From Pseudo-nitzschia pungens (Eukaryota; Bacillariophyta; Bacillariophyceae; Bacillariales; Bacillariaceae), in NCBI GenBank assembly GCA_037355855.1, contig CM074768.1, positions 558,001-622,000 of the forward strand: 64,000 nucleotides of DNA, read 5' to 3'. Positions within the stretch are counted from its first letter, which is position 1, and every line of letters starts with the position of its first letter. Shown here in pieces: positions 32,911 through 43,320 of the stretch. The notes beneath the pieces were generated by a model. That model was not told the DNA's origin and made no database searches. It saw only the letters and a list, made by a program, of their open reading frames with translations. Both the position numbers and the translations under genes were made by a program.

Positions 32911-33984
32911 ATGAAATTCTCGACCTCTTTCTCCACCCTTTCCTTGGTTGCACTCGCTGCTTCCACCTTTTCTCTTGACGGATCCGTCTTTGCCTCCGCC
33001 AAGCCCCAGCTCCGCAGCAAGCGCGTCGTTTCCTCCGAGACCGACCACGATTCCGCTGCGACCAGCGATCCGTCCCCGAGATTCGACACGATTTTGTTCG
33101 CTGCTCCTTCCCTCCACTCACCGGACCGCGGTATCCTGGTTCTCGACGGTCTCAACGAAGCCCTCGACGAGGCCGAGACCGCCTTCTTGCAAGAGGCCCT
33201 CCACGAAGTCCTGAACATGGTCCGCGACGACAACGGAATGGAACCCCTGACCCAAGCCGTCACCGTCAAGCAAGCCGCCGTCACCGCCGCCGCCGATGCC
33301 GCCGCCGAACCTTCCGAGGACCACCAACGCCGACTCCGAGGAAGAAGAAACCGACCCAACAAGGGCAAGCACATCTGGAGCGACCACGAAATGTGCGAAT
33401 ACCAAGACGGTCCCAAAAAGGGCGAGATCATCCCCGATTGCGAGTTCGACATCTTTTTGTACCGCGACCACTACTGCCACAACTGCCTGGACGACGACTG
33501 GAGAGACTGGATCACCGATTTTCCGTCCGCTTCCCCCTCGGAGGACCCCTACGCCCACTTCTTTGACGATTTCGTGAACGACGACGACGACGACGACTGG
33601 ACCTACCACCACTGGAACAACGACGACGTTCCCAACATGACCGACCAACCGTCCTCCTCTCCCACCGGGGCTCCCTCGATGATTCCAACGGGGGTTCCCT
33701 CCGCGACCCCCACCGTGGCTCCCACCACCAAGGCACCCACCAAGGCACCCACCATGGCACCGGCACCCACCAAGGCACCCACCAAGGCTCCCGTCGGTGT
33801 CATCGCCGAGAAGGCCCCCAAGCAGCCCGACGGCCTCTGGCGCGATCCCGATGTCGAAATGTGCAAGATGCTGGCCAGGAGCCGCTTCAAGAACCTCATG
33901 AACGTCCCCCGCTGCAAGTTCTTGCTCAAGAACAAGAACAAGAACAATAACAAGTACAAGAACAAGAAACCCTGGGGAAACTAA
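32911..33984 (+). CDS. Secreted protein with Pro/Thr/Ala repeat region
   Basis: The frame has 357 codons. The ATG at 32911 (CCACCATGAAA context) begins a signal peptide (MKFSTSFSTLSLVALAAS, cleavage near residue 30). A predicted helical region (about 65-125) is followed by a basic RRLRGRRNR patch and a Cys/Asp-rich block (CEYQDG...DCEFDIF...HYCHNC). Then come a polyacidic run, a repeat of S/T-P-T-x-A-P-S / KAPTKAP units (about 255-305) and a Lys/Asn-rich C-terminus. Such PxxAPS tracts are common in diatom cell-wall and secreted proteins. A cell-surface or frustule-associated role is an inference; I do not recognise a specific family. The open frame extends upstream of this ATG but the leader supports this start. 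Confidence 0.8.
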   Translation: MKFSTSFSTLSLVALAASTFSLDGSVFASAKPQLRSKRVVSSETDHDSAATSDPSPRFDTILFAAPSLHSPDRGILVLDGLNEALDEAETAFLQEALHEVLNMVRDDNGMEPLTQAVTVKQAAVTAAADAAAEPSEDHQRRLRGRRNRPNKGKHIWSDHEMCEYQDGPKKGEIIPDCEFDIFLYRDHYCHNCLDDDWRDWITDFPSASPSEDPYAHFFDDFVNDDDDDDWTYHHWNNDDVPNMTDQPSSSPTGAPSMIPTGVPSATPTVAPTTKAPTKAPTMAPAPTKAPTKAPVGVIAEKAPKQPDGLWRDPDVEMCKMLARSRFKNLMNVPRCKFLLKNKNKNNNKYKNKKPWGN

Positions 33985-34501
33985 GCGGCTCGTCCCGTCC
34001 CGTCCTTTCCAAGCTCGTTTTTCTAACGGTTCGAAGCAAGGCGTCGCCCGTCGACAGCACGAACCACGCGAGAGCTATTCCGGGCACGGATTGGCCGCGA
34101 TCGACGCCCGCCGAAACGAAATCGAGATGCGAGATCCAGTAATTAATGCGTGTTCCAACCAGCTCGTGAAAGTTGTGCGGTAAATGTGACTCGAAATACC
34201 GCACTGTTCTAAAAAAAAAAACCCATCTACCAACAATTAAAATGCAGACCAAGCAACCATAAAAAATAATTAGTACGATTTAACCATTTCAAAAACCGAT
34301 CCAGTTTTTCGTGATTGAAAAGTAAGTTAGTACGCATTCCATTCGGAATTCTAGCTCCTACTTTTTTGGTTGCAAAACTCCGATCCGATCCGATCCGATC
34401 CGACGGGTGCTTGCCGGATCCTCTTTCTCCATCCCTCCCGTCCGGTGCGCGTTTATCGATGGATGGATGGATGGATGAACGGATCGCTTCCTTCTCCGGA
34501 A
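33985..34501. other. Intergenic 3' flanks, no gene seen
   Basis: This is the convergent spacer between the secreted protein and the NAD(P)-binding protein. It contains CCGAT pentamers (34378-34402) and a GGAT tetramer run (34458-34477). Confidence 0.6.
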
Positions 34502-36536
34502 TCATCCCACTTCGTTGGTCCAGACCTGAATCTTTTTGTTGTGGAAATCGGGATCCACCAGGGCGTCGCCGACCGCCCGGGCCGCGTCCCTCCGATTGAT
34601 GCGCCGGACCTTGCGCTGCCTCTTCTGGGGTTGCTCCTGCTGTTGCTGTTGTGGTTGGTTGCCCGTCGGTCGGCGCCACGCGGGGCGCCTCGTTCTCGAC
34701 GGGCAGGAGCTTGAGCTCGAGGTCCTCCCCGACGAAATTGTCCTCAAAGGTGGCAAACTGCAGGACGGAATACCCGAGCGACGGAAACTCCCCGGGGATC
34801 ATGTCCTCGCCCTGTCGTTTGATGTCGAGGAAGGAACCAAAGGGCGTCTCGAAGTTTCCGAGCGCGTCGGGGCAGCTCGATACGAGCAAAAAGTCGATGC
34901 CGGCGTCGTCTCCTTCGTTTTCGTTGTTGTTGTTGTTGGAGGATGCCGACGCATCGCCGCCGCCCGGAGCGCCGTCGTCCGCCGGGGATTCCCTCCGCGT
35001 CCCCGAAAAGGCGGTGAGTTTTCGCTTTCGCTGGATGGCCTCCTGCTTGAAGTTCTTGAGGGCGCCCAGCATGTTCCGGAGTCCCTCGACCTCCACGCGT
35101 CCCTTGTCGGGGTCGGCCACCGCCCGGAACAAAAAGGGCAGGCCGCTGAGGGGACCGCTGCCGCCGCTGAGAGCCCGGGGGGTGCTCCCGTTGAAGTCCG
35201 TGGCGCACCAGACGACCACGTCGGCCCTCGCGTCCTCCACGATGGTCCGGCACTGGACCGGATCGAGGAGCTGGGCGATTCAAAAAAAAAAAACACGAAG
35301 GAAGGAAAAGGAAGGGAGGGGATGCGATGGAATCAGAAAGAGAGGAAACAATCTATTGAATGAGAACAACGGTATTTGATAAAACGCAACGCAATTCAAC
35401 GAAGCGAACCGAAAAACGAGGCCGTGGGATCTGTGGTTTGGCTTGTGTTGCAACCGGAGACAAGCTGAATTGGCACGTGAAGGAAGGATCGGAAGAACGA
35501 GTACAAGGTGCCGTTTGAGCGGAGAACCGAATTTTCCTCTCTCCAAGGCTTCCTCCGAACACCTTGCGTCTCCAAACAAACAATGGTTCCCCACTTTCGT
35601 TTCGTTTCGTTTCGTTTCGTTTCGTTTCTGTTGTGTTCGATTTGATCCGTTCTTCTTCGTATTGACCGATCCATTCCTGTTCCAGGCTCGGCACAGAACC
35701 AAATCCAAGCCCAAGCCCAAGCCCAAACCCAACCGACATCGACATGTTCCAAGAATCGCACAACACACAAACACACAAACACAAACATCCACATCCACAA
35801 ACACACAAACAAACAAAACCAACCCACCTCGCACTCGACGATCCGCAACTTCTGCAGGTTGTACGGGGTCATGCGCTCCTCGTCGAACTCGAAGGTCGCC
35901 ACCCGATCGTCGGCCGACCAGGCCGGTCCGATGCTCCCCCTCCCGTCCTCGGCGCCCACCTCGTAGGCCAATCGTCCGTACCCCCGGGAGACCTCCGAGT
36001 TTTCCCCCACCACGTGGACCATCGCGACCACCTCTTTTATCTCGGGGTACTCCCGGAGGAGCCTCCGGCAGACCATGGATCCCAGCCGGCCGTTGGCGCC
36101 CACCAGCAGGACCCGCTTGCCATCGAGGAGCGAGACGGGCTCGGCATTGGCCTTCCGCTCGGCAGCCAACCTGCGGGCGGCGTCGAGGGCCGCGGCGCGC
36201 TCGTCGGAAACGGGGCGATCGGGGAGATCGGCCTCCATTTTTCGGATCTGTTCGCGGAGCTCCCGGGCCTGTTCCCGCCACCTGGCGGCCTCGTCGTCCT
36301 GTGTTGTTCGTCGTCGTCCGTGTTGTCGTCGTCCTTGGCATTGGCGTCATCGGAGGCAGCCGCAAAAAAGAACGCGGTCGTTCGTGCGGATGCGGCGCGA
36401 TGGGGGCTCGTTAGGCAGTGGCGACAACGACGACCGATGACGATGACGACGACGAAAAGGCGCTCGTTTCGTCCCAGGTCGATGCGCACAGCGCGGCGAC
36501 GAGCAAGAGGGACGCCACCAGTCGGGAATATCCCAT
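34502..36536 (-). CDS. Plastid-type NAD(P)-binding Rossmann protein (atypical SDR)
   Basis: The ATG at 36536 begins MGYSRLVASLLLVAALCAS with a TSAF site, a diatom plastid leader. After an E/R-rich helix comes KRVLLVGANGRLGSMVC, the GxxGxxG dinucleotide-binding loop of atypical short-chain dehydrogenases (NmrA/HCF-like). Further on are ADVVVWCATDFNG and IDFLLVSSCPDA, and a C-terminus RRINRRDAARAVGDAL...IQVW. The second intron (35271-35827, 557 bp) opens GTGGGT and closes GCCCAG, phase 0. A first intron at about 36299-36434 (ending CACAG) would restore the frame, but its donor would be weak (GTCGTC). Otherwise two frame changes are needed. One surplus base near 34650 shifts into the final exon frame. 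With both introns and that correction the protein has 446 residues. The substrate is unknown. Confidence 0.7.
35595..35629. repeat. TTTCG pentamer microsatellite in an intron
   Basis: Six or seven GTTTC units lie inside the 557-bp intron of the NAD(P)-binding protein gene. The intron also contains a CACAAACA-rich tract at 35760-35815. Confidence 0.85.
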
Positions 36537-37646
36537 TGTATTGGTTGTCGACGGTTGTGTGCTGCTACTGTTACTACTGCTACTACTACTTGTTCCCGTC
36601 ATTGGAAGGGGTGGATGTTCTTCGTCCGATCCAGATTGTTCGCACTCTTTTTTTTTGGAACCGCTTCGTGTTCCGTCTTCCGCGATATTGATCGAGAAAG
36701 ATTATTTTTTGTTGTGTGATTCTTCGATTCGTTCCGTTTTGGCAGATTGAGATGAGTGATGACTGACGACGATGACGACGCGTTCCGAAGCGAGAAACAA
36801 TGAATTGTCGGAAAACCGAATGAATGAATGAATCCATCGAATCGACTCACTCTAAATTATTCGAATGAATCGACTGAATCAATCCATTCGATCGAAAGAG
36901 TCGTAAGGTTAAGGTTACCGTACTATGGCGACTTAGTTCTTGGATGTCAAGGACTCACTCACTCTTTTTTTTGGAGAAAATGCTCGCGATGCGTGCGTGC
37001 TCGAGACGTGTTGTTTGTTTTTGGATGCCATCGAGTTTGTAGTAACCTTACTCTGTAGTTTGTGCTGCGAAGTACGAGTAAGGTTACAAGTAAGGTTACA
37101 AGTAAGGTTACAAGTGCAAAATGTACGTAGAGGCGATCGAATGTGGTCAATTCGAGCTCGTTGGATGCGGTGAAAGCAGTAATCACTCTGCTGTGTTGTT
37201 GTTGACTAGTCTGTTGGGAGGAGGGTGATGAGAATTAGTCAATGATGCTCATAACCTGCAAAATGTACGTATGCTCTCTACTGTCGATATAATCGCATGT
37301 ATTTAGTAAAGAGTGAGGTATTTATTCACTATCTATTCGGGATTCATCCTCACAACAAGTACCATTTTCGAATGTTCGCGTTCTTCGACTTTCCCAAATC
37401 CCAAACCACGGTTGACGGTTGCCACCACCAAAAAAATCAAAATAATACAGTGAAGATAAAAATTCGTGCTCGTGTGTGAACTGTGAACGTCCTCGGAGGT
37501 CGAAGAGTTTGAGAGGAGAGTGATTGAGTTGGATGGATTTTGATTGATTTTGTACTTGGGACACAAATCATTGCCACAATTCGTACGGTATTACGCAACA
37601 ATAGCGAAAGATCCATTATCATTATTATTACTATTGTTAGAGAACA
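36537..37646. other. Divergent intergenic region
   Basis: This is the shared 5' flank of the NAD(P)-binding protein (minus) and HscB (plus). It holds GTAAGGTTAAGGTTACC at about 36903, GTAACCTTAC at 37041 and three AAGTAAGGTTAC units in tandem at about 37076-37112. Nothing coding is seen. Confidence 0.6.
37076..37112. repeat. Three tandem AAGTAAGGTTAC units
   Basis: This is a direct 12-bp tandem array of the dispersed GTAAGGTTAC motif, in the divergent promoter region. Confidence 0.85.
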
Positions 37647-38477
37647 ATGAATATCTTTCGAGTATCGTCCGCCCTGCGGCGAAGTGCCCCCCATCGGATT
37701 AGTTCGTCGTCGTTGTCGTTGGAACAATCCGTGCGACAGCCAACGCGGCTTCGATTCTTTTCTGCTGCCGGAAATGACGCCAATGCCAACGCCAATGCCA
37801 ATACCAATGCCAATACCGACAGCCACAGCCACAGCGATTCATCCCCCACCGATTTTTTCCGGCTCTTCGGCCTCCCCCGCAAGTTTGGCATCCGACAGTC
37901 GGAACTCAAGGGAACCTATCTCCGCCTCATGAACGAGTACCACCCCGACAAGCAGCGGCACGTGGTTGCCAAGGAGGACGATGGCGATGCTCTTCTCACG
38001 GCCGAAACCATCACCCACGCCTACCAGATCCTCAAGGCGCCCCACACGCGGGCCGCGCACTGGCTGGAACTCCACGGTTGTCCCCTGTACGACGACGATG
38101 CGAAAGCATCCGCCTCCGCCTCTGCCTCTGCATCTGCCAACGGATCGGGACAGACCGAGCTGGTGGGCGTGGAATTTCTCGCGGAAATGATGGAGTGGAG
38201 GGAGCGCATCGAGGACGCGACGACGACGACGACGACGGTGGATTCCGGAGAAACGGATCCCGCCTTTTCGAGACGGAACCGCCTCCAAGCGCTGGCCGAG
38301 GAAACCCGGCCGCTGCGGGAAAGCTGCGAGGCCTCGCTGGACCAATTGCTGGACGAACGGAAGGGTTTCTCCGAGGGCAACGCCGGGGCGACCCTCGCGG
38401 AGGCCCGCAAGCTCGTGGCGCAGCTCCAATACTGGAACCGGCTGGACGAAACGCTGCGGGATGCCGGGGACGCGTGA
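37647..38477 (+). CDS. HSCB: Mitochondrial Fe-S cluster co-chaperone HscB/Jac1
   Basis: The frame has 276 codons. A basic, Ser-rich presequence without acids (MNIFRVSSALRRSAPHR) predicts mitochondrial import. A J domain (about residues 68-142) carries LRLMNEYHPDKQ with the HPD triad at 99-101. The C-terminal helical domain (about 165-276, VEFLAEMMEWRERIED ... LVAQLQYWNRLDETLRD) is the HscB three-helix domain that binds the scaffold IscU. The protein stimulates the Hsp70 ATPase during transfer of Fe-S clusters from the scaffold. Asn/Ala and Ser/Ala repeats (47-58, about 153-165) are insertions in loops. No zinc-finger CxxC pair, found in human HSCB, is seen. No intron is present. Confidence 0.92.
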   Translation: MNIFRVSSALRRSAPHRISSSSLSLEQSVRQPTRLRFFSAAGNDANANANANTNANTDSHSHSDSSPTDFFRLFGLPRKFGIRQSELKGTYLRLMNEYHPDKQRHVVAKEDDGDALLTAETITHAYQILKAPHTRAAHWLELHGCPLYDDDAKASASASASASANGSGQTELVGVEFLAEMMEWRERIEDATTTTTTVDSGETDPAFSRRNRLQALAEETRPLRESCEASLDQLLDERKGFSEGNAGATLAEARKLVAQLQYWNRLDETLRDAGDA

Positions 38478-39694
38478 GGGGAGCTCGCTTTGCCGTGCCG
38501 CGCCGTGCTTTGCTTTGTTGTGCTTTGTTGCGCCGTGCCGTGCCGTGCCGTGCAACAAACGCTGTGTGGTGCTGTCCGTTCCTTGCGAGTGAACATTCAT
38601 TGATATCCGTTCCATCCGGATCGATTGCTTTGCGGATTGGGAGAAACGAAAAAGAAACCCAAACGAAACCAAACGAAACGAAACCAAACCAAACCAAACC
38701 GATGCCAACCGAGACGGGCGGTTTCGGACGGACGAGAACCACCATTGGACGAAAACTCGATAACTTCTCTCTCTCTCTCACACACACACACACACGCACG
38801 CACACTCTTTCTTTCACCGATCGGTCGAGCGGATTGGATTGAGCGACCAAAAAGAAACAAACGAACCATCCGCGAGGAAGGAATCGATTCCGTGCGATGC
38901 GATGCGATGCGATGCGATGCGATGCGATGCGTTTCGTTTCGTTTCGTTTCGTTTCGTTTCGTTTCGTTTCGGTACGGAATCACTCACTCACTCACTCACT
39001 CGCTCGCTCACTCAATCCGACGAGTCGTCTCATCTGCCAGGGAGAATGGAGGAAGGAAACGATACGGGATCGTTGCTGTTGGTACGGATCCATTTTTTTG
39101 GGTGGCACGGCATGGTGTAATGCGATGTGATGTGATGTGATGCGATGTGATGCGATGTGATGTGATGTGGTGTGATGCGATGTGATGTGATGCGATGCGA
39201 TGCAGTCAGCAGCACTCTTGGCACTGTTCCGAATCCCGCCCAAACCCAAAGACGATCGTGCGAACCATCCGTGTTGGCGCGTGCCGGAGAAGGCGGTTCC
39301 AAACACCAAGGCGATGCGATGCGATGCGATCCGCAACAAACCGGTCGGTTGGTTGGTTGGTTGGCTGTACACCATGTGATCATCATTACCATTGTGATAT
39401 TACGTTTACTATTATTCATTACTATTATTCATTACTATTACTACTATTACCATTTCTTATTGTTATTACTACTACTCACAAATAGTGTTGCACTGGTGTT
39501 CATTTTTTGCGCAATGAATGAATGAATGAGTGAATGCATTGCATCGTTGCAACCATCCATCCATTTCGAACCGTGTCGAAAAAAAACGCGTCGGGTGCGT
39601 CCTGCGTCCTGCGTGTACCCCACCGCATCGTATCTTCCATCCATCGCATCCATCCATCACTCTCCATCCATCCATCGATTCTTCCATCCATCCG
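38478..39694. other. Convergent intergenic region packed with pentamer repeats
   Basis: Downstream of HscB are CCGTG/TTTGC units (38495-38552), CCAAA/CGAAA units (38640-38700), a CT/CA run (38767-38800), GATGC (38893-38931), GTTTC (38931-38970), ACTC (38980-39012), GATGT/GATGC (39120-39205) and CCAT tetramers (39550-39695). No gene is seen; the long frames here (e.g. rich in VRF/CDAM) are repeat products. Confidence 0.7.
38893..38971. repeat. Compound pentanucleotide microsatellite (GATGC then GTTTC)
   Basis: Seven or eight GATGC units pass directly into about eight GTTTC units. Related GATGT/GATGC units recur at 39120-39205. Confidence 0.9.
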
Positions 39695-42158
39695 TTATTC
39701 TTTCTTGACGGAATCGTTGGTTCCAAACAGTCCGGTCCAAGCCCTGGAAACCATGCCGTAGTCCTTGAAGATTATCGTTGCGTTCGTTCTGCTAGCGACA
39801 TCGTTGTCGTTGTTGTTGTTGTCGTTAATGTTGTCCTTGTCCTCGTTGTCATCGTCGTCGTTGTTGTTGTTGTTGTTGTTGTCATCATCATCAATGTCCT
39901 CCATGTCCTCGCCGAAAGTCCCCGCTTTCTTCTTCTCCCCCAGCAGCACCACCATTTCTTCTTCCTCGACGGTTTCGTCGCGATCGCGATCCCGATCCCG
40001 TTGGAAGGATTCGCGGGGAGGATTGGTATTGGTATTGTTGTTCTTGGTATTGGTATGGGATGCTTTCGCTTTCGGCGCGTCCCACGGACGCGCAAAGAGC
40101 GTCTCGATCTGGTCCAGCGAGAGTCCCTTGGTCTCCGGGAGGCACCCCAGCAGCCAGATCCATCCGACCAGCGCTACCGTCCCGTAGCATCCAAAGGCCC
40201 CGTAGGCGGTGAGGGCCCCCGGGCTGCTGAGCGTCAAAAAGGTGGCGCTGATCAGCAGGTTCCCGATCCAGTTGGTGGCCGTCGACAGGCTGACGGCGGT
40301 GGAACGAAACTCGAGGGGATAGATCTCGGAATTGATGGTCCAGGGCATCCCGCCCATGCCGATGCCAAAGGCCAGCAGGTACAGGACCATGAAGAAGACC
40401 GACAGGAGGCCGTAGGGATTGGTAGTGGATGAAGTCGTTGCATACCGTCGTCGTCGTCGTACACGTCGGAAACGCCGTCGCAAAACACGTAATCCCACGC
40501 AAGAGCGTCGCGGTCACCAATGGCATTGGCATTGGCATTTGTATTGGTATCGGTTTCGCCGAGGGACTCTTGCAGGGCCTGGAGCGCGGTCCGATCCGGT
40601 CCCTCGGGCGTTCCGGAGAGACAGGCCGCAAAAGCCAAAGAAAAAGACGGATCGAGGTGCGCGTATGTGTACGCGTACCCGCACCCTTCCATCCCGACGC
40701 AGTCGTAGCAATACCGGGTGACCCCGTCCCAGACGGTCGCCGGCTGCGACCCGCACCCCTCGCTGGAATATCCCACGGCACCCGAGGTCGTCCGCGCCAG
40801 GTAAAAGGACGCCGACAATCCGGCCAGCGACAGCGTCACGCACCCCAGCGAGGTCAGCACCAGCGTCCTCCGGCCGGCCCGGTCCACCAGGAAAATGCTG
40901 GCGGCGATCCCCGCCACCTGTGCCAGCGCCGTGAATCCCGAGAGCCAGACGGAGGTCTGCTCGTCGAAGCCGGCCATCTCGTAGATGCTGGCGGCGTAGT
41001 ACATGACCGTGTTGATGCCCGAGCACTGCTGGACGACCATCAATCCGCAGCCCAGGACCAGAGCCCGGCGGGTCGGGGGGTCCGAGAGCATGGCTACCCA
41101 CAAGGCGGAGGCCGTCGCTGTTGTTGTTGGTGTTGGTGTTGTTCTTGTTGTTGTTGGTCAAACTTCCGCCGCCGCCGCCGCCGTGAATGCCAATCGGTTC
41201 GTCTCTCGGGGAATTCGAATTCGAATTCGAATGCGACTGGTGGAGGGGTTGGAATTCGTCGTCACTGCCATATTTTTTGTTGGTGCCAAACGTCCCGTAG
41301 GGCACGTCTTCGTCCTTGTCGTTGTCGTTGTTGTTCGTTGTCGTTGTTGTTGCTGGACAGACCGCCCAGTATCTCCTCCAGCTCGGTCTCGGCCTCCTCG
41401 TCCGTCGCCCGTAGCTCCCGCAGGACGACCGTCGCCTCCCCCAACCGTCCGCGCTTGGCCAGCCACCGGGGAGACTCCGGCAGATTCCAGAATCCGAAAA
41501 ACATGACGACGCTCGGCGCCGCCGCCAGCCCCAGCATGTACCGCCACCCGGTTTCCGGCAGCCAATCGTTCAGAACCCCGTCCACCATTCCCGCGAAGAA
41601 CTGCCCGAAGGTGATCAGCAGCGTGTTGACCGTCACCAGCTGCCCCCGCAGCGACGGGACCGCCGCCTCGGCGATGTAGACGGGCGTCGTCAGCGAGGCC
41701 ACCCCGATTCCCAGGCCCAGAATCACCCGGCCGACCACCAGGGCCTCGTAGCTTCCCGCGAGCATCAGGACGATCGATCCCAGGCCAAAGACGACGGCCG
41801 ATCCCAGAATGGCGATCCGCCGGCCGTACGCGTCGTTGATCGGGGCTCCGACGAGGAGGCTGGAGACAAAGGCCGCCAGGACCGTGCTGGAAACGACAAT
41901 CTCCTGCTGCTTGTGGTCCAGGTTCATGGCCCGTTTCATCGGGAGCATGGCGCCGCTGACGACGCCCGTGTCGTAGCCAAAGAGAAAGCCACCGATGGCG
42001 GCCATGAACGTCAGGTAACGCATCCGGTACAGGACCTTGCGCTTTCGGTCGGTGTTGTTGTTGCTGTTGTTGTTGTTGTTCATAATAGTGTTGTTTGACT
42101 TTCGGGGATTCTCGCGTTCGTCCGGATGCTGGGTGGATTGTTCCGAACGGAGCTCCAT
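39695..42158 (-). CDS. Proton-coupled inositol/sugar transporter of the MFS (HMIT/INT-like), frame-interrupted
   Basis: A sugar-porter membrane protein of the plasma membrane or an endomembrane. It has [17 protein letters not shown] in TM1, an RGQLVT loop, [10 protein letters not shown] after TM6, [17 protein letters not shown] in TM7, [10 protein letters not shown] and [13 protein letters not shown] after TM12. Between TM9 and TM10 is a long loop with [15 protein letters not shown] and further cysteines, typical of HMIT/plant INT myo-inositol symporters. The cytoplasmic tail is Asn/Asp-rich. Frame changes lie near 41310 and 41105 (each one surplus base) and near 40450 (one base short, in a CGA repeat). 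With these adjusted the length is 820 residues. The helices are undamaged, so a working gene with assembly indels is likeliest. A second in-frame ATG follows at residue 25. The exact substrate is uncertain. Confidence 0.82.
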
Positions 42159-43320
42159 GGTTGGTGGTTTCGTATTGGTATTGGTATTTGTATTGGTACT
42201 CGTTTTGGTATTTGTGTAGTTTTGTGGTTCTATAGATACTACTGTATGAATTAGGAAGAAGTATTCTAATTTGGTGCTGCTCTGTTCGGATGCAAACTCG
42301 CGAAGAAGATGACCATGATGTGAACCGTACGAGTAAGTTTACTGTAATTACTCGTATGGGGACATTCTGCTCAATCAAAATCAAAATCAAAATCAATATG
42401 CGCTACACGTAGTCGAAACCGAAATACGAAATACTGTACTGTACTACGAAGCACAATACGAGCGGAAGCGGAAAGCAGAAGCAAGGGATCTCAATCAAAT
42501 CAATCAAAATCAATCAATCAAAACGCTTTTCGTTGATTGACAAAATGAAAATGTCCAAAGGCAGATTCTTTGCTCGTCATCAGATTTTATTTTTTTTCCG
42601 ACAAGGTCTCAATTCTCGGTTCTCGTCAAAATGGGGAGTTTTGAGTTTCATCCGGAATCATCGGCGGAGGGAGGAGAGTAAGGTACGTAAGGTTAAGTTA
42701 CCAATAACAACTTCTTATAAAACTGACACTCGAACATCCGAAGTGTCAAAATTTGAAAATTTTCCAATAATTATGACAAGTAGGAATTACGTACGGTTAG
42801 TACTAGTACCGTAAGTAGAGAGCGCGAGATGTGAGGATTGTCAGGATGATGAATCCCGAATTGAGAACAGACAGTTTTTTTAAAAATAACTCACTCTGTA
42901 CTACGAAGTAAGCTTACAGTACATACGGTAGTAAGTGTGATAGAGATGTCCTACCGGTAATACTGATGGCTGGAGTAATCTTACGGTACGGCACAGATAC
43001 GAGGACTGTTTGATTGATTGATGGGTTCATTCATTCATTCCAAACTACGTACCGGTATTGTGTCCCGACTTCCTACCGCTACACTGAAAACATATTACGG
43101 TATCACAGGTCACAACTACGCACTCGTACACACGCTTGCGGCAAAGAAGGAAGGATCCAACATACGGTATACTAGAAAGTACAAAACTCCATTACTACTA
43201 GTAGTTTTGCTAGGAGTGCTGCTGCTGCTGCTGCTGCTTGCAGTGCCGCCACGACGCCACTGCTATCATTGTCATTATCATGCTGATGATGATGATCATC
43301 ATCATCCCGATCGTTGCCGA
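42159..43320. other. Intergenic, no gene seen
   Basis: It holds CAAAAT repeats (42375-42400, 42495-42525), several GTAC/GGTA motifs and GTAAGGTTAAG at about 42687. A CTG run lies at 43216-43237, close to the SDA1 stop. Confidence 0.55.

Noticed and set aside
36430..36465. Programmed frameshift in the NAD(P)-binding protein N-terminus
   Set aside because: A phase-0 intron explains the interruption at least as well, so it was not counted among the frame changes.
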